Assembly (NCBI RefSeq): GCF_030122805.1
Contig: NZ_CP126080.1
Location: 3,787,501 to 3,851,500, forward strand
Reading direction: 5' to 3'
Length of the DNA stretch: 64,000 bases
DNA from: Mesobacillus sp. AQ2
GTDB taxonomy: Bacteria; Bacillota; Bacilli; Bacillales; Cytobacillaceae
Shown: positions 18,070-26,879 of the stretch, piece after piece
How positions within the stretch are numbered: position 1 is the first letter of the stretch
How the letters are laid out: every line of letters starts with the position of its first letter
Made by a program: the position numbers and the translations under genes
The notes under the pieces: generated by a model
Seen by the model: only the letters and a program-made list of their open reading frames with translations
The model's database searches: none
What the model was told of the DNA's origin: nothing

Positions 18070-18252
18070 ATGGAAGGAGCAACCACAAGTAATAATGGAA
18101 TGAGCACTTCTAATAAACTAAACCTTTCAGGTCTTGGTGTTGGAGCAATTGTACTAACCACTCTTTATACTGCTGTTTTAGCTTCGCAATTAATGGCTAC
18201 CAAACATAAAGTCGATTACCTTTATTACAAAGAAATAACACAAAATAAATAG
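18070..18252 (+). CDS. Small membrane protein (60 aa), paralogue of 38367-38510
   Basis: The N-terminus MEGATTSNNGMSTSNKLNLS is polar; then comes one hydrophobic helix (VGAIVLTTLYTAVLASQLMA) and a charged tail KHKVDYLYYKEITQNK. AGGGGG lies 7 bases before the ATG and a terminator follows. The segment LTTLYTAVLASQLM-x-TK-x-x-VDYLYYKE is shared with the small gene at 38367, where it reads LTSIYTAILASLLM... Both are plus-strand among minus-strand neighbours. Function unknown. Confidence 0.65.
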   Translation: MEGATTSNNGMSTSNKLNLSGLGVGAIVLTTLYTAVLASQLMATKHKVDYLYYKEITQNK

Positions 18253-18261
18253 CTTATTATA

Positions 18262-18287
18262 GGCGGTGTTTTTTCACCGTCTTTTAT
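18262..18287 (+). terminator. Terminator after 60-aa gene
   Basis: Stem GGCGGTG / CACCGTC with a T6 loop and TTTTATTAT tail, ten bases after the stop. Confidence 0.75.
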
Positions 18288-18310
18288 TATACATAAAACA
18301 GCAATTTGAG

Positions 18311-18404
18311 CTAAACTGCCCCGTTTGCTCGATTAGGAATTCAACAAAAAAGGTGGCTAATCCTTCCGGATCAGCACACCCGTTTCTTTAAATATACTCA
18401 TTTG
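18311..18404 (+). repeat. Cassette-associated repeat, full copy
   Basis: CTAAACTGCCCCGTTTGCTC at the left, GGAATTCAACAAAAAAGGTG in the middle, and hairpin arm ATCCTTCCGGAT at the apex; right end CACCCGTTTCTTTAAATATA. The stop of the next minus-strand gene begins at the following base (18405). Confidence 0.8.
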
Positions 18405-18950
18405 TTACTTCAAATAATTCTTATAAATCGGATACTTTGGGAAATACGCACCTCCACTAAATAATATTTCTTTTGTTTCAACATCATATATTGCATATCT
18501 GCCACTAAATTCATTTTCTGTGTCTTTAAAGGAGTAGAAGAAAAAAACTTGCCTGTTGGGGCTGACTGACTGATGGTTTTTTAAATCTAAATCAGGATAA
18601 GTATGAAGAACATTTCCATCCCAAGTAATATAATTGTATCCTTTCACCTCTTTAAGTAATACCTTTTTCCTAGTATTAACCGATGCATCCGCCATTTCCT
18701 TAAAGAAACCCGCATCCAAATCTTCTTGGCTTTGCTTATGTCTTACATAAAATTCCTGATGTACTGGATACCTTTTATCTTTTAGAGCCTGGTAAAATTC
18801 ATCTACAGTTTCATCAATGATTTTTTCAGTATTTGCAGGATACAGGTAGTCAACTTTATGTGAATTAGAAGCCCGTGAATAGACAGGATTGCCCAATAAC
18901 TCAAAAATACTACATAAAATAAACAAGCTAATTAGTAAAGAATTTTTCAT
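18405..18950 (-). CDS. Secreted protein of unknown function
   Basis: A 181-residue protein. The first 26 residues (MKNSLLISLFILCSIFELLG...YSRAS) look like a signal peptide with an A-x-S-type cleavage region. The mature part is mixed alpha/beta with DGNVLHTYPDLDLKNHQSVS and a C-terminal ETKEILFSGGAYFPKYPIY. I recognise no family. It is a single gene whose stop codon touches a repeat copy, in line with the cassette pattern. Confidence 0.7.
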   Translation of the reverse strand: MKNSLLISLFILCSIFELLGNPVYSRASNSHKVDYLYPANTEKIIDETVDEFYQALKDKRYPVHQEFYVRHKQSQEDLDAGFFKEMADASVNTRKKVLLKEVKGYNYITWDGNVLHTYPDLDLKNHQSVSPNRQVFFFYSFKDTENEFSGRYAIYDVETKEILFSGGAYFPKYPIYKNYLK

Positions 18951-18990
18951 TTAGGTTACTCCTTTTTTTAAAGTAATGTGCCCTAAATGT

Positions 18991-19034
18991 TCAGTAACTA
19001 ACCTGAAACGTTGGTTTAATAAAAGAAAGGAGTC
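18991..19034 (+). repeat. Cassette-associated repeat, degenerate copy
   Basis: Only the left end (GTAACTAACCTGAAACGTTG, then GTTTAATAA) is recognisable; the hairpin half is gone. It adjoins the stop of the next minus-strand gene. Confidence 0.45.
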
Positions 19035-19493
19035 TTATTTGTAAATGTTTTTGGTTAGACCTTTCTTTATTATTATTCCTACAACTAATCCAGGAATTAC
19101 ACACAGCATAGGAAGCCAAACAGGTCCCAGCAAAACCCCAAATAATAGAAAACTTGAGGAATAAATACATCCCACTGTAACAAGATAGGCAGAAAACACA
19201 AAGGGGAGAAAAGAATACTTTTCTTTCCCTCCTCCAGCATCCTTGTAGGCATCCCACATTGCAAAAAAATATAAACATGGATAAAACATTAACCACTGGT
19301 AATCAGCCTGTGCAATCGCATTTTGAATATCGCCTTGAAAACTTGCAATAATCACAACGTTGAAATTTGCTTGAACATTTACAAGAAACTCCAATATTAC
19401 AAAAACAATGCCTTTAATTACTTTTCCGTTTAGAAACTGACCATACCCAGGAAGGGCGATGCTCCATAATAATTTTTCGATTGCATTATTCAC
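19035..19493 (-). CDS. Integral membrane protein of unknown function
   Basis: A 152-residue protein with four to five predicted helices (VIKGIVFVILEFLVNVQANF; MFYPCLYFFAMWDAY; FLPFVFSAYLVTVGCIY; WLPMLCVIPGLVVGIII). The N-terminal SIALPGYGQFLNGKVIKGI recalls small TM2-like proteins with a PGxGQ-x-NG turn. An overlapping frame at 18991-19296 on the same strand is a shadow. Function unknown. Confidence 0.7.
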   Translation of the reverse strand: MNNAIEKLLWSIALPGYGQFLNGKVIKGIVFVILEFLVNVQANFNVVIIASFQGDIQNAIAQADYQWLMFYPCLYFFAMWDAYKDAGGGKEKYSFLPFVFSAYLVTVGCIYSSSFLLFGVLLGPVWLPMLCVIPGLVVGIIIKKGLTKNIYK

Positions 19494-19536
19494 ATAATCC
19501 CAGTCCCCTTATTATTATCATCTTTTCATAGAAATG

Positions 19537-20551
19537 TTATTTTTTATAAAATTTGTTTCTATCAATGGGTTGTGGAGGTTGCTCCATCCAGCCTCGTTCA
19601 ATCAAAAGTTTAAGCCCTTCGTCACCGTACCTCATTACCTCCCCTAAAACAAGGAAATAATGAGCCGCTAAATCTCTTCTCATTGAGACAGACAATGCAT
19701 CTGCAAGTGCAGAAATAGCAATTTGGTTTGAAGTAGCTATAATAAACAGTATTAATCTTTCAGAAAATGGGGAAATTGTTGAATTTCTTACCTCCATAGT
19801 TATTGGAAATCCGATAAAATGATCATTTTCTTTTAATAACTTATCAAAAATATCCACTTGCTTTTTAGCCAGCTTTTTTCCCTTTAATAAATAGTTCTTT
19901 ATTTCCTTATCTTTTGTTACCTGTATTAATCCCATCAAAAGGATTAGACCAACTGCATTTCTTTCGATTTCCATAAAAAGTTCTGTTATTTCTAAAGTAT
20001 TTAGAGGTCTTTTCTCACCTAACCAGGTATTTATTAATGATGGTTGATTTTTAACAAACTCAACATTTTTTGGATACTCCATCTTTGGAGCCCGATCATT
20101 TAATCCTTTTGAAAGCATAAGGTTTAATGCTTTCTTATGTAATTCCGTCTCACTGTTTAAACACTCCGTAAAAATTATAAATATCAATTCGTGTCACTCT
20201 AGAAAGGGTATTAGCATACTGAGGAATAATTACTTGCCCTCCACGATATAGAAAACTTAAAGCAAATAAGTCTGTATAAAGGGCAGGGGCTGATAAGTCA
20301 ATATCTTTATCCGAAAATCCCTTTGGTATTGGGAAGTTTTCTTTTTCAAAAATTGTTTCTACCTTTCCAATAACTGTTTCAACCAAAACCACAGTTTCTT
20401 TAATAATTGACTTTATCTCCTCATCTTGAAGGTATTGAAGAAAATATTTGTAAAAACATCTGACAGCTGTGTTTTGAATATATGTTCTCCACAGAGTTGC
20501 GATTTCAGCAGTAGTTAATTTAATATGTACATGATTATTTTCCATATCCAT
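19537..20551 (-). pseudogene. DUF3231-family protein, frameshifted
   Basis: Two overlapping frames make one DUF3231 protein of about 330 residues. The first (20150-20551) holds LTTAEIATLWRTYIQNTAV and ENFPIPKGFSDKDIDLSAPA; the second (19537-20187) holds FTECLNSETELHKKALNLML and the second helical repeat. DUF3231 proteins are two-repeat helical proteins of spore-forming bacilli, function unknown. The frames join at a T5 run on the minus strand (20170-20174), where two bases fewer than expected would explain the shift. A sequencing error in the homopolymer is possible. Confidence 0.8.
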
Positions 20552-20789
20552 AAAATCCTCCCTATGTAAACTCTTGAGGATAATATCCCCGAAAATAGGA
20601 AAAGTATCTATGGAAACTTGTTCTTGTTGATTATTTGTAAATCCCTTATAATTTTCTAATACGCAAAAAATTATTATACAATCCTTAAAAATCTATAAAA
20701 TAAAAGCCTTAACATTCTTTTTCAAAAGGTAACTTATATCGTAATAGAAAAACCACAAACAATCGCACTAGGGAAAGGAGCCTTTGTAA

Positions 20790-21686
20790 ATGAATATTAA
20801 AGCTTCCCTTATGGCATTTTTCACAATCATTATTTGGGGTTCTACTTTTGCTGCCATTCGTGCTAGTTTACATGGTGGCTATGAGGCTGGGCATTTAGTT
20901 TTAGTACGATACCTAATTGCATCGGGGGCATTTCTCCTTTATGCTCTTTGGCCTAAGGTCAAATTTCAATTACCAAAAAAGAAAGATGTACTTAGTATAC
21001 TTATCCTTAGTTGGGTTGGTATTAGCGTCTACCATATTGGAGTAACCTTCGGCGAACAAACTGTCTCCGCAGGGGCAGCAGGTATGCTTATTGGCTCTGC
21101 ACCTATTTTCACAGCAATTATTGCCATTATCGTTTTAAAGGAACGACTAAGTTTACTGGGCTGGATTGGTCTTGGTATTGGATTTATTGGTATTCTTTGT
21201 ATTACTATTGGTTCATCAGGATCATCTCTGAACATCACGAAAGGATCTCTGCTAATACTAATTTCTGCAGTAGCAACATCATTGTTTTTTGTTTTTCAAA
21301 AAAAATTATTAACTAGATACAATCCTATTGAATTGACCGCTTATTTTACATGGGGAGGTACTCTTCCTTTTTTCTATTTTCTACCTGGCTTAACTACATC
21401 GATCCATAACGCAACTCTAGAGGCACATCTGTCTACACTGTATGTTGGGGTTTTTCCAGCCGCCATTGCTTATGTGACATGGGCAATCGCGTTATCCTTG
21501 GGAAGTGCAAGTTCTGTTAGCAGTATGATGTATTTAGAACCAGCAATTGCTATATTCGTAGCTTGGATTTGGCTAAATGAGCTACCTACTACAGTTTCAA
21601 TTATCGGAGGAATAATAGCGCTATCCGGTGTGCTTTTAGTAAATATGCTTGGCAAACGATCTTATAAAGGGTTACTAAAAGGGTGA
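20790..21686 (+). CDS. EamA/DMT-family transporter
   Basis: A 298-residue permease with two EamA repeats and about ten helices. Signatures are FFTIIIWGSTFAAIRASLHG at the start, SAGAAGMLIGSAPIFTAIIA near 92 and YLEPAIAIFVAWIWLNELP near 246. AAAGGAG precedes the ATG by 9 bases. It is monocistronic, with a terminator at the stop codon. Substrate unknown. Confidence 0.92.
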   Translation: MNIKASLMAFFTIIIWGSTFAAIRASLHGGYEAGHLVLVRYLIASGAFLLYALWPKVKFQLPKKKDVLSILILSWVGISVYHIGVTFGEQTVSAGAAGMLIGSAPIFTAIIAIIVLKERLSLLGWIGLGIGFIGILCITIGSSGSSLNITKGSLLILISAVATSLFFVFQKKLLTRYNPIELTAYFTWGGTLPFFYFLPGLTTSIHNATLEAHLSTLYVGVFPAAIAYVTWAIALSLGSASSVSSMMYLEPAIAIFVAWIWLNELPTTVSIIGGIIALSGVLLVNMLGKRSYKGLLKG

Positions 21687-21709
21687 AGATGCTTCTCTTC
21701 ACCTTTAGT
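21674..21709 (+). terminator. Terminator after EamA gene
   Basis: Stem ACTAAAAGGGTGAAGA against TCTTCACCTTTAGT; the stop codon lies in the 5' arm. Confidence 0.65.
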
Positions 21710-21797
21710 CTATAAAAATACTTCGTATAGATTAAATGCCTAGTCAACAACATGTTTTGCATGAATATGAGTAGTATTAAATATAGAGATAGTTGTA

Positions 21798-21956
21798 TCA
21801 TCCTGATTTATAGCAAAGGGATTTCAGTACAGCCCAGAATAATCCCCCAGCACCCTGCTGAACGGGTTGATTTATAACATCCATATAGATACTTTTCGAC
21901 GGTGGTTTAAACTCTTCTAGTTGTCTTAACTTTTCAATCCTATCCCTGATATTCAT
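21798..21956 (-). CDS. Short ORF coupled to eutH-like gene (52 aa), possibly a truncated gene
   Basis: The ATG overlaps the stop of the EutH-type gene by one base (TAATG) and a G-rich ribosome site lies just upstream, so it is read by translational coupling. The product begins MNIRDRIEKLRQLEEFKPPS and includes SIYMDVINQPVQQGAGGLFW, then stops after 52 codons. Such a start looks like the first residues of a longer enzyme, and the sequence after the stop shows no continuation, so this may be a 3'-truncated gene. Family not recognised. Confidence 0.5.
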   Translation of the reverse strand: MNIRDRIEKLRQLEEFKPPSKSIYMDVINQPVQQGAGGLFWAVLKSLCYKSG

Positions 21957-23062
21957 TACAAATACCCCCCATTTTCCTTAAGACCAAGTTTTCTACTTTC
22001 ACGGTCATACAGCCATACTGCCAGTACTATACTAATTATTCCGGCAGTAAGCTTTGATATTATAAATGCTCCTATCATATTTGGTGCTACTCCTGACACA
22101 AATCCAAGTTGACCACCAAATACAAATGCTCCACTTACTCCAAAGGCGGTACATACCACTTTTCCTTTAGGATTCATTTCCTTATATGTGGCAAATATCA
22201 ACAGATTACTGGCTAAACTCCCTAGAATGCCTGCTACTGACACCGAATTAAGTCCAAGCTTCTCTCCTGTTTTTTCAAAACTCTTTTTAAAAATTCGATT
22301 TAATAGTGCTAGCATTGGATATGCTCCACCTAAAACAAATGCGATTTTGACTACTATAACAGTAGATTCATATAATGGTGCTAATCCTGATACAAGCCTT
22401 AGACCAAATATCACATCTATACCTTGTAAAAGTAGTCCAACAGTACTCAAACTCACTATTAGCTTTCCAAATATATTAAAAGCTTTTATAAAAACAAGAG
22501 GGATTTTTAATAATCCTACCCCTAAAATAATGGTAAAAACAAATATTGGTACCATATTCAACGCTAATACATTGGTATTTACTTTTTGCCATAATCCTGC
22601 TGCAAGACATCCAATTGGTATAGTAATAATTCCAATCAACACACCCTTAGCAAAATATTTTTCATCCTCTTTAGAAAGCATTCCTAATGCGACAGGTATT
22701 GAAAAACTAATTGTGGCTCCTAAAGTGGATGCAATGATAATTCCTGAGAATGCCCCCATTTCCTCTGTCAAAGCCAGCTTATTAGCCATTTGATAGCCCC
22801 CCATATCTACAGCCAAAAATGCTGCAGGAACTATAGAAGGATCTAGATGAAAAACTTCACAAATCGGAATAATCGCAGCCGATAAAAAATTTGTAAATAT
22901 AGGCACTAAAGAAATTATTCCAATCATGCCAAGCCCTAAAGCCCCCATGGTCTTTATGCCTTCTTCAAATTTCACACCCAGTTTTAAATGATTTCCAGTA
23001 ATATAATCAATAGCTCCTATTACAAAAAAAGATCCGATTAGATATAAAATTAATTTATCCAT
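21956..23062 (-). CDS. eutH: EutH-family ethanolamine permease
   Basis: About 368 residues with ten or more helices and the EutH signatures FVIGAIDYITGNHLKLGVKF near the start, EEGIKTMGALGLGMIGI, FLAVDMGGYQMANKLA and FGVSGAFVFGGQLGFVSGVAP near the end. EutH imports ethanolamine. No other eut enzyme gene is present, only an XRE-cupin regulator upstream and a 52-codon ORF downstream, so this is an orphan transporter, possibly serving a related amino alcohol. The start at 23062 (MDKLILYLIG) is chosen over a TTG at 23080. Confidence 0.88.
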   Translation of the reverse strand: MDKLILYLIGSFFVIGAIDYITGNHLKLGVKFEEGIKTMGALGLGMIGIISLVPIFTNFLSAAIIPICEVFHLDPSIVPAAFLAVDMGGYQMANKLALTEEMGAFSGIIIASTLGATISFSIPVALGMLSKEDEKYFAKGVLIGIITIPIGCLAAGLWQKVNTNVLALNMVPIFVFTIILGVGLLKIPLVFIKAFNIFGKLIVSLSTVGLLLQGIDVIFGLRLVSGLAPLYESTVIVVKIAFVLGGAYPMLALLNRIFKKSFEKTGEKLGLNSVSVAGILGSLASNLLIFATYKEMNPKGKVVCTAFGVSGAFVFGGQLGFVSGVAPNMIGAFIISKLTAGIISIVLAVWLYDRESRKLGLKENGGYL

Positions 23063-23123
23063 TGTAAATATCACTTTCAATTAATTTTGAATAACATAGT
23101 GTCTTTACTAATTTATTTTAAAC

Positions 23124-23681
23124 CTAATTATTGTAGATATAATTAGGTGTATTAACAGCTATTAGCTTGACCTTTTTATTAGTATAATTAACCCAATTGT
23201 GGGCAACATTTGAGTTTATATGAACACTGTCACCAGGATATACTTCATATCTCATATCATTTACGTAAACAGTCAATATCCCCTCTAAAACATAAATAAA
23301 CTCTTCCCCCTCATGCTTATAGGATAATATTTCTTCATCTTTTTTTTGAGGAAGAATTTCTATTAATCTCGGAACAAGTTGTTTATTTTCCAAATTCGTA
23401 CTTAAACTATACTTAATAAATCCTCCTTCTACCGAATTTATTAATTCTTGTTGATAACTTCTTAAAACGATGTCTTTCCTTTTTAGTGGATAATCAAAAA
23501 AGTGTGTTAAATGTACTTCCAAAATATCAGCTAGTTTTTCAAGAGAATCAACAGCAATAGTTGTAAGCCCCCTTTCTAATTGAGAAAGAAATCCAACAGA
23601 TAGTTCGCTTTTTTCACTTAACTCTTTCAAAGTCATTCCCTTTTCAGTCCTCAGTTTCTTTATTTCCATTCCTATATTCAT
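23124..23681 (-). CDS. XRE-cupin transcriptional regulator
   Basis: 185 residues: an N-terminal lambda-repressor-type HTH (GMTLKELSEKSELSVGFLSQ, residues 16-35) and a C-terminal cupin barrel (KHEGEEFIYVLEGILTVYVN, then YPGDSVHINSNVAHNWVNY). The cupin probably senses a small ligand. GGAGGTG lies 6 bases before the ATG at 23681; the frame upstream to 23762 has no ribosome site. It immediately precedes eutH on the same strand and a 14-bp inverted repeat lies in its promoter, so it likely controls itself and eutH. Confidence 0.9.
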   Translation of the reverse strand: MNIGMEIKKLRTEKGMTLKELSEKSELSVGFLSQLERGLTTIAVDSLEKLADILEVHLTHFFDYPLKRKDIVLRSYQQELINSVEGGFIKYSLSTNLENKQLVPRLIEILPQKKDEEILSYKHEGEEFIYVLEGILTVYVNDMRYEVYPGDSVHINSNVAHNWVNYTNKKVKLIAVNTPNYIYNN

Positions 23682-23719
23682 TACTTCACCTCCTAATTTC
23701 ATTTTTATAAACATTATAA

Positions 23720-23769
23720 CATTTATATGAAAATTTATCGGTTTTTTACGAAACATTTTCATATAAATG
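23720..23769 (-). promoter_or_regulatory. Perfect 14-bp inverted repeat and promoter of the XRE-cupin gene
   Basis: CATTTATATGAAAA (23720-23733) is mirrored exactly by TTTTCATATAAATG (23756-23769) with a 22-base spacer. A -10 TATAAT on the minus strand lies just downstream (near 23714-23719), so a bound dimer or tetramer would overlap the promoter. No consensus -35 is seen. Confidence 0.55.
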
Positions 23770-23838
23770 AAATTGTTCGATTGATCCCATCCCTACACTA
23801 ATATAAAAACAAAATGCATTGATAGCATTTCTTATGCT

Positions 23839-24665
23839 CTACATTCTATATTCATCATTATTCGTAGAAATTGCTTGCCCATGTGTTAACTTAAATCGAA
23901 CGCCATATGCTTTTTTGATTTGTTCATAGTAAATTTTCTTTTTCTGTATTTGAACCAAGTAAGAGTGCTGCTCGTTCAGCTACCTGGTGGCTAACTTCGG
24001 AATTATCGTTGGTAAATAGGCATTCTAATGCTGTACAGTAGTTAAATATTTTTAAAGGGAGAACAGATTCACCCCTTGCTATTTTAATGAATGCCATTGA
24101 ACGCCCTATTCTAGTTAATTCTTTATTAAAAGGGTTAGTTGAAGGGGATTTGTCCCCGTCTATTAACTTTTGTGCTCCAGCTGTGTAATAACCATTAAAT
24201 TGTTCTCTAGCCTGTAAGATTTGAGCTTTTGCAAAAACACTTTCTTTCTGGAACCCTTCCCCTGTAGAATAAACTGAAGAAATAGATGCCCTATGCACTA
24301 TTCCATCTTTGGGGTCGGAACCGTATAGGTGTAAATAACATCCGTACATATAAACTATGATCTTCAATACGCCATAAATCAGTTAAAAATCGGTCTGTTT
24401 CTCTCAGAAAGGTAAACGCATAATTTATAGGTGATTTTTCTTCTCCATACATCTCATTTAAGCTTGAAAAATCACCTTCAGCATAAACATATGTACTTTC
24501 TTTTAACTCCTGATATCCAACAACTCCTATATATTCATATATATCTGTGGTATCCATTAGATTTTCAATGTATTTATTATTATTGGTTATCCTTACATTC
24601 TTCCAAGGCAAAATTCCCTTGTTTAAAACTGAATAATGGATTGGTGCAATAAATCTATACTTCAT
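23839..24665 (-). pseudogene. Apea-like HEPN-domain protein, two frameshifts
   Basis: Three consecutive frames form one protein. 24291-24665 starts MKYRFIAPIHYSVLNKGILP; 23924-24367 carries FKKIARGE-like and NYCTALECLFTNDNSEVSHQ segments; a third frame ending at 23839 carries IKKAYGVRFKLTHGQAI. The last has the R-x4-H (RFKLTH) motif of HEPN ribonuclease-like domains, and the ALECLFTNDNSE block is typical of Apea-like HEPN proteins. Many HEPN proteins act in defence or toxin systems. The gene as read cannot make a full product. Confidence 0.7.
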
Positions 24666-24799
24666 GATAATGCTTCAATGTCATTTATATATATATTTGA
24701 TATTATCATTTATTGGGCTATTAATTGTAATATCCATTTTTCGAATAGTTAACACAAAATAAAACAGACCCACAAAAATTCAATTGGTGGTCTGTACTT

Positions 24800-25220
24800 T
24801 TAATAGTGCCGGTCCTGAAAAAAATAATTTGGCTTAATAATTTCATTTTTATAATCATTATGGAAGATATGGGAGGTGGCCGGAGAAATAGGTGGAATAA
24901 GCCACGTCCAATCACCTGTAAGATTTCGGTCGCTCGCTTTCTCCCTGTCCTCAAATTGCTTGAACTGTGCAGCTGCGGTATGGTGGTCAACAATGGAAAC
25001 CTTTTTTTCATTAAATGAATTCAGGACGCTCGCAACAATTCAACCAATGACCTATCTTTTTCTTGGCTGTATTAAGCCCCATCCTCTCAGCAATCTAAGG
25101 CAGCAAATTATAGCGTGAGTCGTCCGCAAGAATGCGCGCTCCTGATTTCTGTTCCCATATACCAACCATTGAACGGAGCGGCGGTATATTCTAATCCTGT
25201 GTATTTCATCATAAGGGGAT
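24800..25220 (-). pseudogene. nos: Nitric oxide synthase oxygenase remnant (C-terminal part)
   Basis: Joining frames on the minus strand rebuilds the C-terminal third of bacterial NOS: GLEYTAAPFNGWYMGTEI, then GARILADDSRYNLLP-stop-IAERMGLNTAKKK, then [20 protein letters not shown] and [16 protein letters not shown], ending [17 protein letters not shown] at 24800. These are haem/substrate-pocket and dimer motifs of the family. There are at least two frameshifts and one in-frame stop, and the N-terminal two thirds are absent. Isolated ORFs in this span are fragments of it. Confidence 0.85.
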
Positions 25221-25367
25221 TCATCGAAAAAACCTTTATGTTGATGTAGGTATTTTCGAGGGTAAGTAATTTATGATTGGTTAAACTACATTACTCTATC
25301 TTTTGTTACTTAAGCAATATTTGGTTTGTTCCTCCAGCGCAGTAAATCTCACAGCATTTTTGGGGTG

Positions 25368-26753
25368 CTACCCACCCCAGGCTTTCGCCAACAAGTGAAC
25401 TCCCGAATAGATCTCTTCCTCAGATAATACTGCAAAACCCAATAGAATGGTTTGATAGTCACTTAGACCATAATCTGATACAGGATAAACTTTGATATCA
25501 TATTTAGCAGCCTGTTCAATAAGCTCTTTTTCCATCATACCGTTATTCGTGCGGACTAATAGATGCAATCCAGAATCCTGGCCGATGATTTCAATTGAAT
25601 TTGGGAAATGATTCGAAAGCGCAGTGATGAGTGCATCTCTTTTTTTATTGTAAACAATTCGCATTTTGTTAATATGTTTTTTCCAGCTGCCTTCCTGCAT
25701 AAATCTTTTTATGATCTCTTGGTCAAGACGAGACACAGACTGAACGAAGTGAAAATAATGTTCATGGTACTTTTCCATTAACGGTTTGGGAAGGACAATA
25801 TAAGCCATGCGCAGGGACGGCAGCAACGCTTTAGAAAATGTACCCATATAGATTACTTTTTCATCGGAATCCAGGCTTTGTAATGCAGGGATAGGTTTGC
25901 CTGAATAACGAAATTCACTGTCATAATCATCCTCGACGATGTATCGTCCCTTTTTTTCCTTCGCCCAACTCAATAACTGCTTACGCCTTGATATCGGCAT
26001 TATCATTCCACAAGGAAATTGGTGCGACGGCGTAACAAAAGCTATATTAGCGCCACTTTCCTTTAAGCTGGTTATGATGATTCCTTCATCATCAAGCTGA
26101 ATTCCCTTCACACTATCAGGTCCTTTTTCGAAGGTTATAAGTCTTTTATGGTATCCGGGGTCTTCAACAGCATACAAGCTTCCCTTTAATAGCTTAAACA
26201 AAAGTCGTATTAGAGTTGGTGTTCCTGACCCAATGATTATCTGGCTCGGCGATGTCCGGACGCCACGGGATTCGTACAGATAAGAGGCAATTTCTTCACG
26301 GAGTTCGTAGTCTCCCTGAGGATGCCCAATCGACAGCAGTTGTTTACTCTCATCCCTTAATACATCATTTGCTATTTTTCGAAAAACAGCAAAAGGAAAT
26401 GTATGGTAATCAACTCCAGTATGAGTGAAATCGAAGGTGACGTCGCCTTTTAAGATTTTTTCCTGGATATAACCGGTATTTTTTTCAGCACTAGAAAATG
26501 TTGGCTCAATTTCACAAACAAAATACCCTTTTCGTGGGATTCCCTCGATATATCCTTCGGCAACAAGCTGGTCGTACGCTGCCTCTATAGTGTTTTGGCT
26601 CACCTTTAGATACCGAGAAAGTTTTCGTTTGGAAGGCAGCTTAGTATTTGGCTTAAGCCTCCCTTTATCAATCTCTTGCTTAATATAATTATACAACTGT
26701 ACATATTGAGGTTCTTTACTATACGAATCAAATTTTGGTGTTAATTCAAACAT
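25368..26753 (-). CDS. MocR/PdxR-type regulator (GntR HTH fused to aminotransferase domain)
   Basis: 461 residues: an N-terminal GntR winged helix (KLPSKRKLSRYLKVSQNTIE near 38) and a fold-type I PLP domain with YIVEDDYDSEFRYSGKPIPA near 263 and the lysine segment YMGTFSKALLPSLRMAY near 297. The domain binds PLP and acts as a sensor rather than an enzyme in MocR proteins. It is divergent from an EamA transporter 126 bases away, a common MocR target arrangement. Confidence 0.93.
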   Translation of the reverse strand: MFELTPKFDSYSKEPQYVQLYNYIKQEIDKGRLKPNTKLPSKRKLSRYLKVSQNTIEAAYDQLVAEGYIEGIPRKGYFVCEIEPTFSSAEKNTGYIQEKILKGDVTFDFTHTGVDYHTFPFAVFRKIANDVLRDESKQLLSIGHPQGDYELREEIASYLYESRGVRTSPSQIIIGSGTPTLIRLLFKLLKGSLYAVEDPGYHKRLITFEKGPDSVKGIQLDDEGIIITSLKESGANIAFVTPSHQFPCGMIMPISRRKQLLSWAKEKKGRYIVEDDYDSEFRYSGKPIPALQSLDSDEKVIYMGTFSKALLPSLRMAYIVLPKPLMEKYHEHYFHFVQSVSRLDQEIIKRFMQEGSWKKHINKMRIVYNKKRDALITALSNHFPNSIEIIGQDSGLHLLVRTNNGMMEKELIEQAAKYDIKVYPVSDYGLSDYQTILLGFAVLSEEEIYSGVHLLAKAWGG

Positions 26754-26780
26754 TCATCTGACCCCCTGGCAATTACAAAA

Positions 26781-26804
26781 ACTGACCCTATAAACAAGGT
26801 CAGT
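26781..26804. promoter_or_regulatory. Inverted repeat between MocR regulator and EamA gene
   Basis: ACTGACC and GGTCAGT are perfect 7-bp arms with a 10-base spacer. A -10 TATAAT for the EamA gene follows at 26812-26817 with no good -35, as expected for an activator-dependent promoter. Binding by the MocR protein is inferred from position. Confidence 0.5.
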
Positions 26805-26879
26805 TCTTTATTATAATACAACTATAGAAACATTTCTATTAATTACAATTAAAAAACTATTAGTAGGGAGGCAATCATC

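Noticed and set aside
18991..19296. 101-codon minus-strand ORF
   Set aside because: It overlaps the 152-aa membrane protein gene in another frame, has no ribosome site and is a shadow.
24721..25118. Short ORFs on both strands
   Set aside because: They are fragments or antisense shadows of the NOS remnant.
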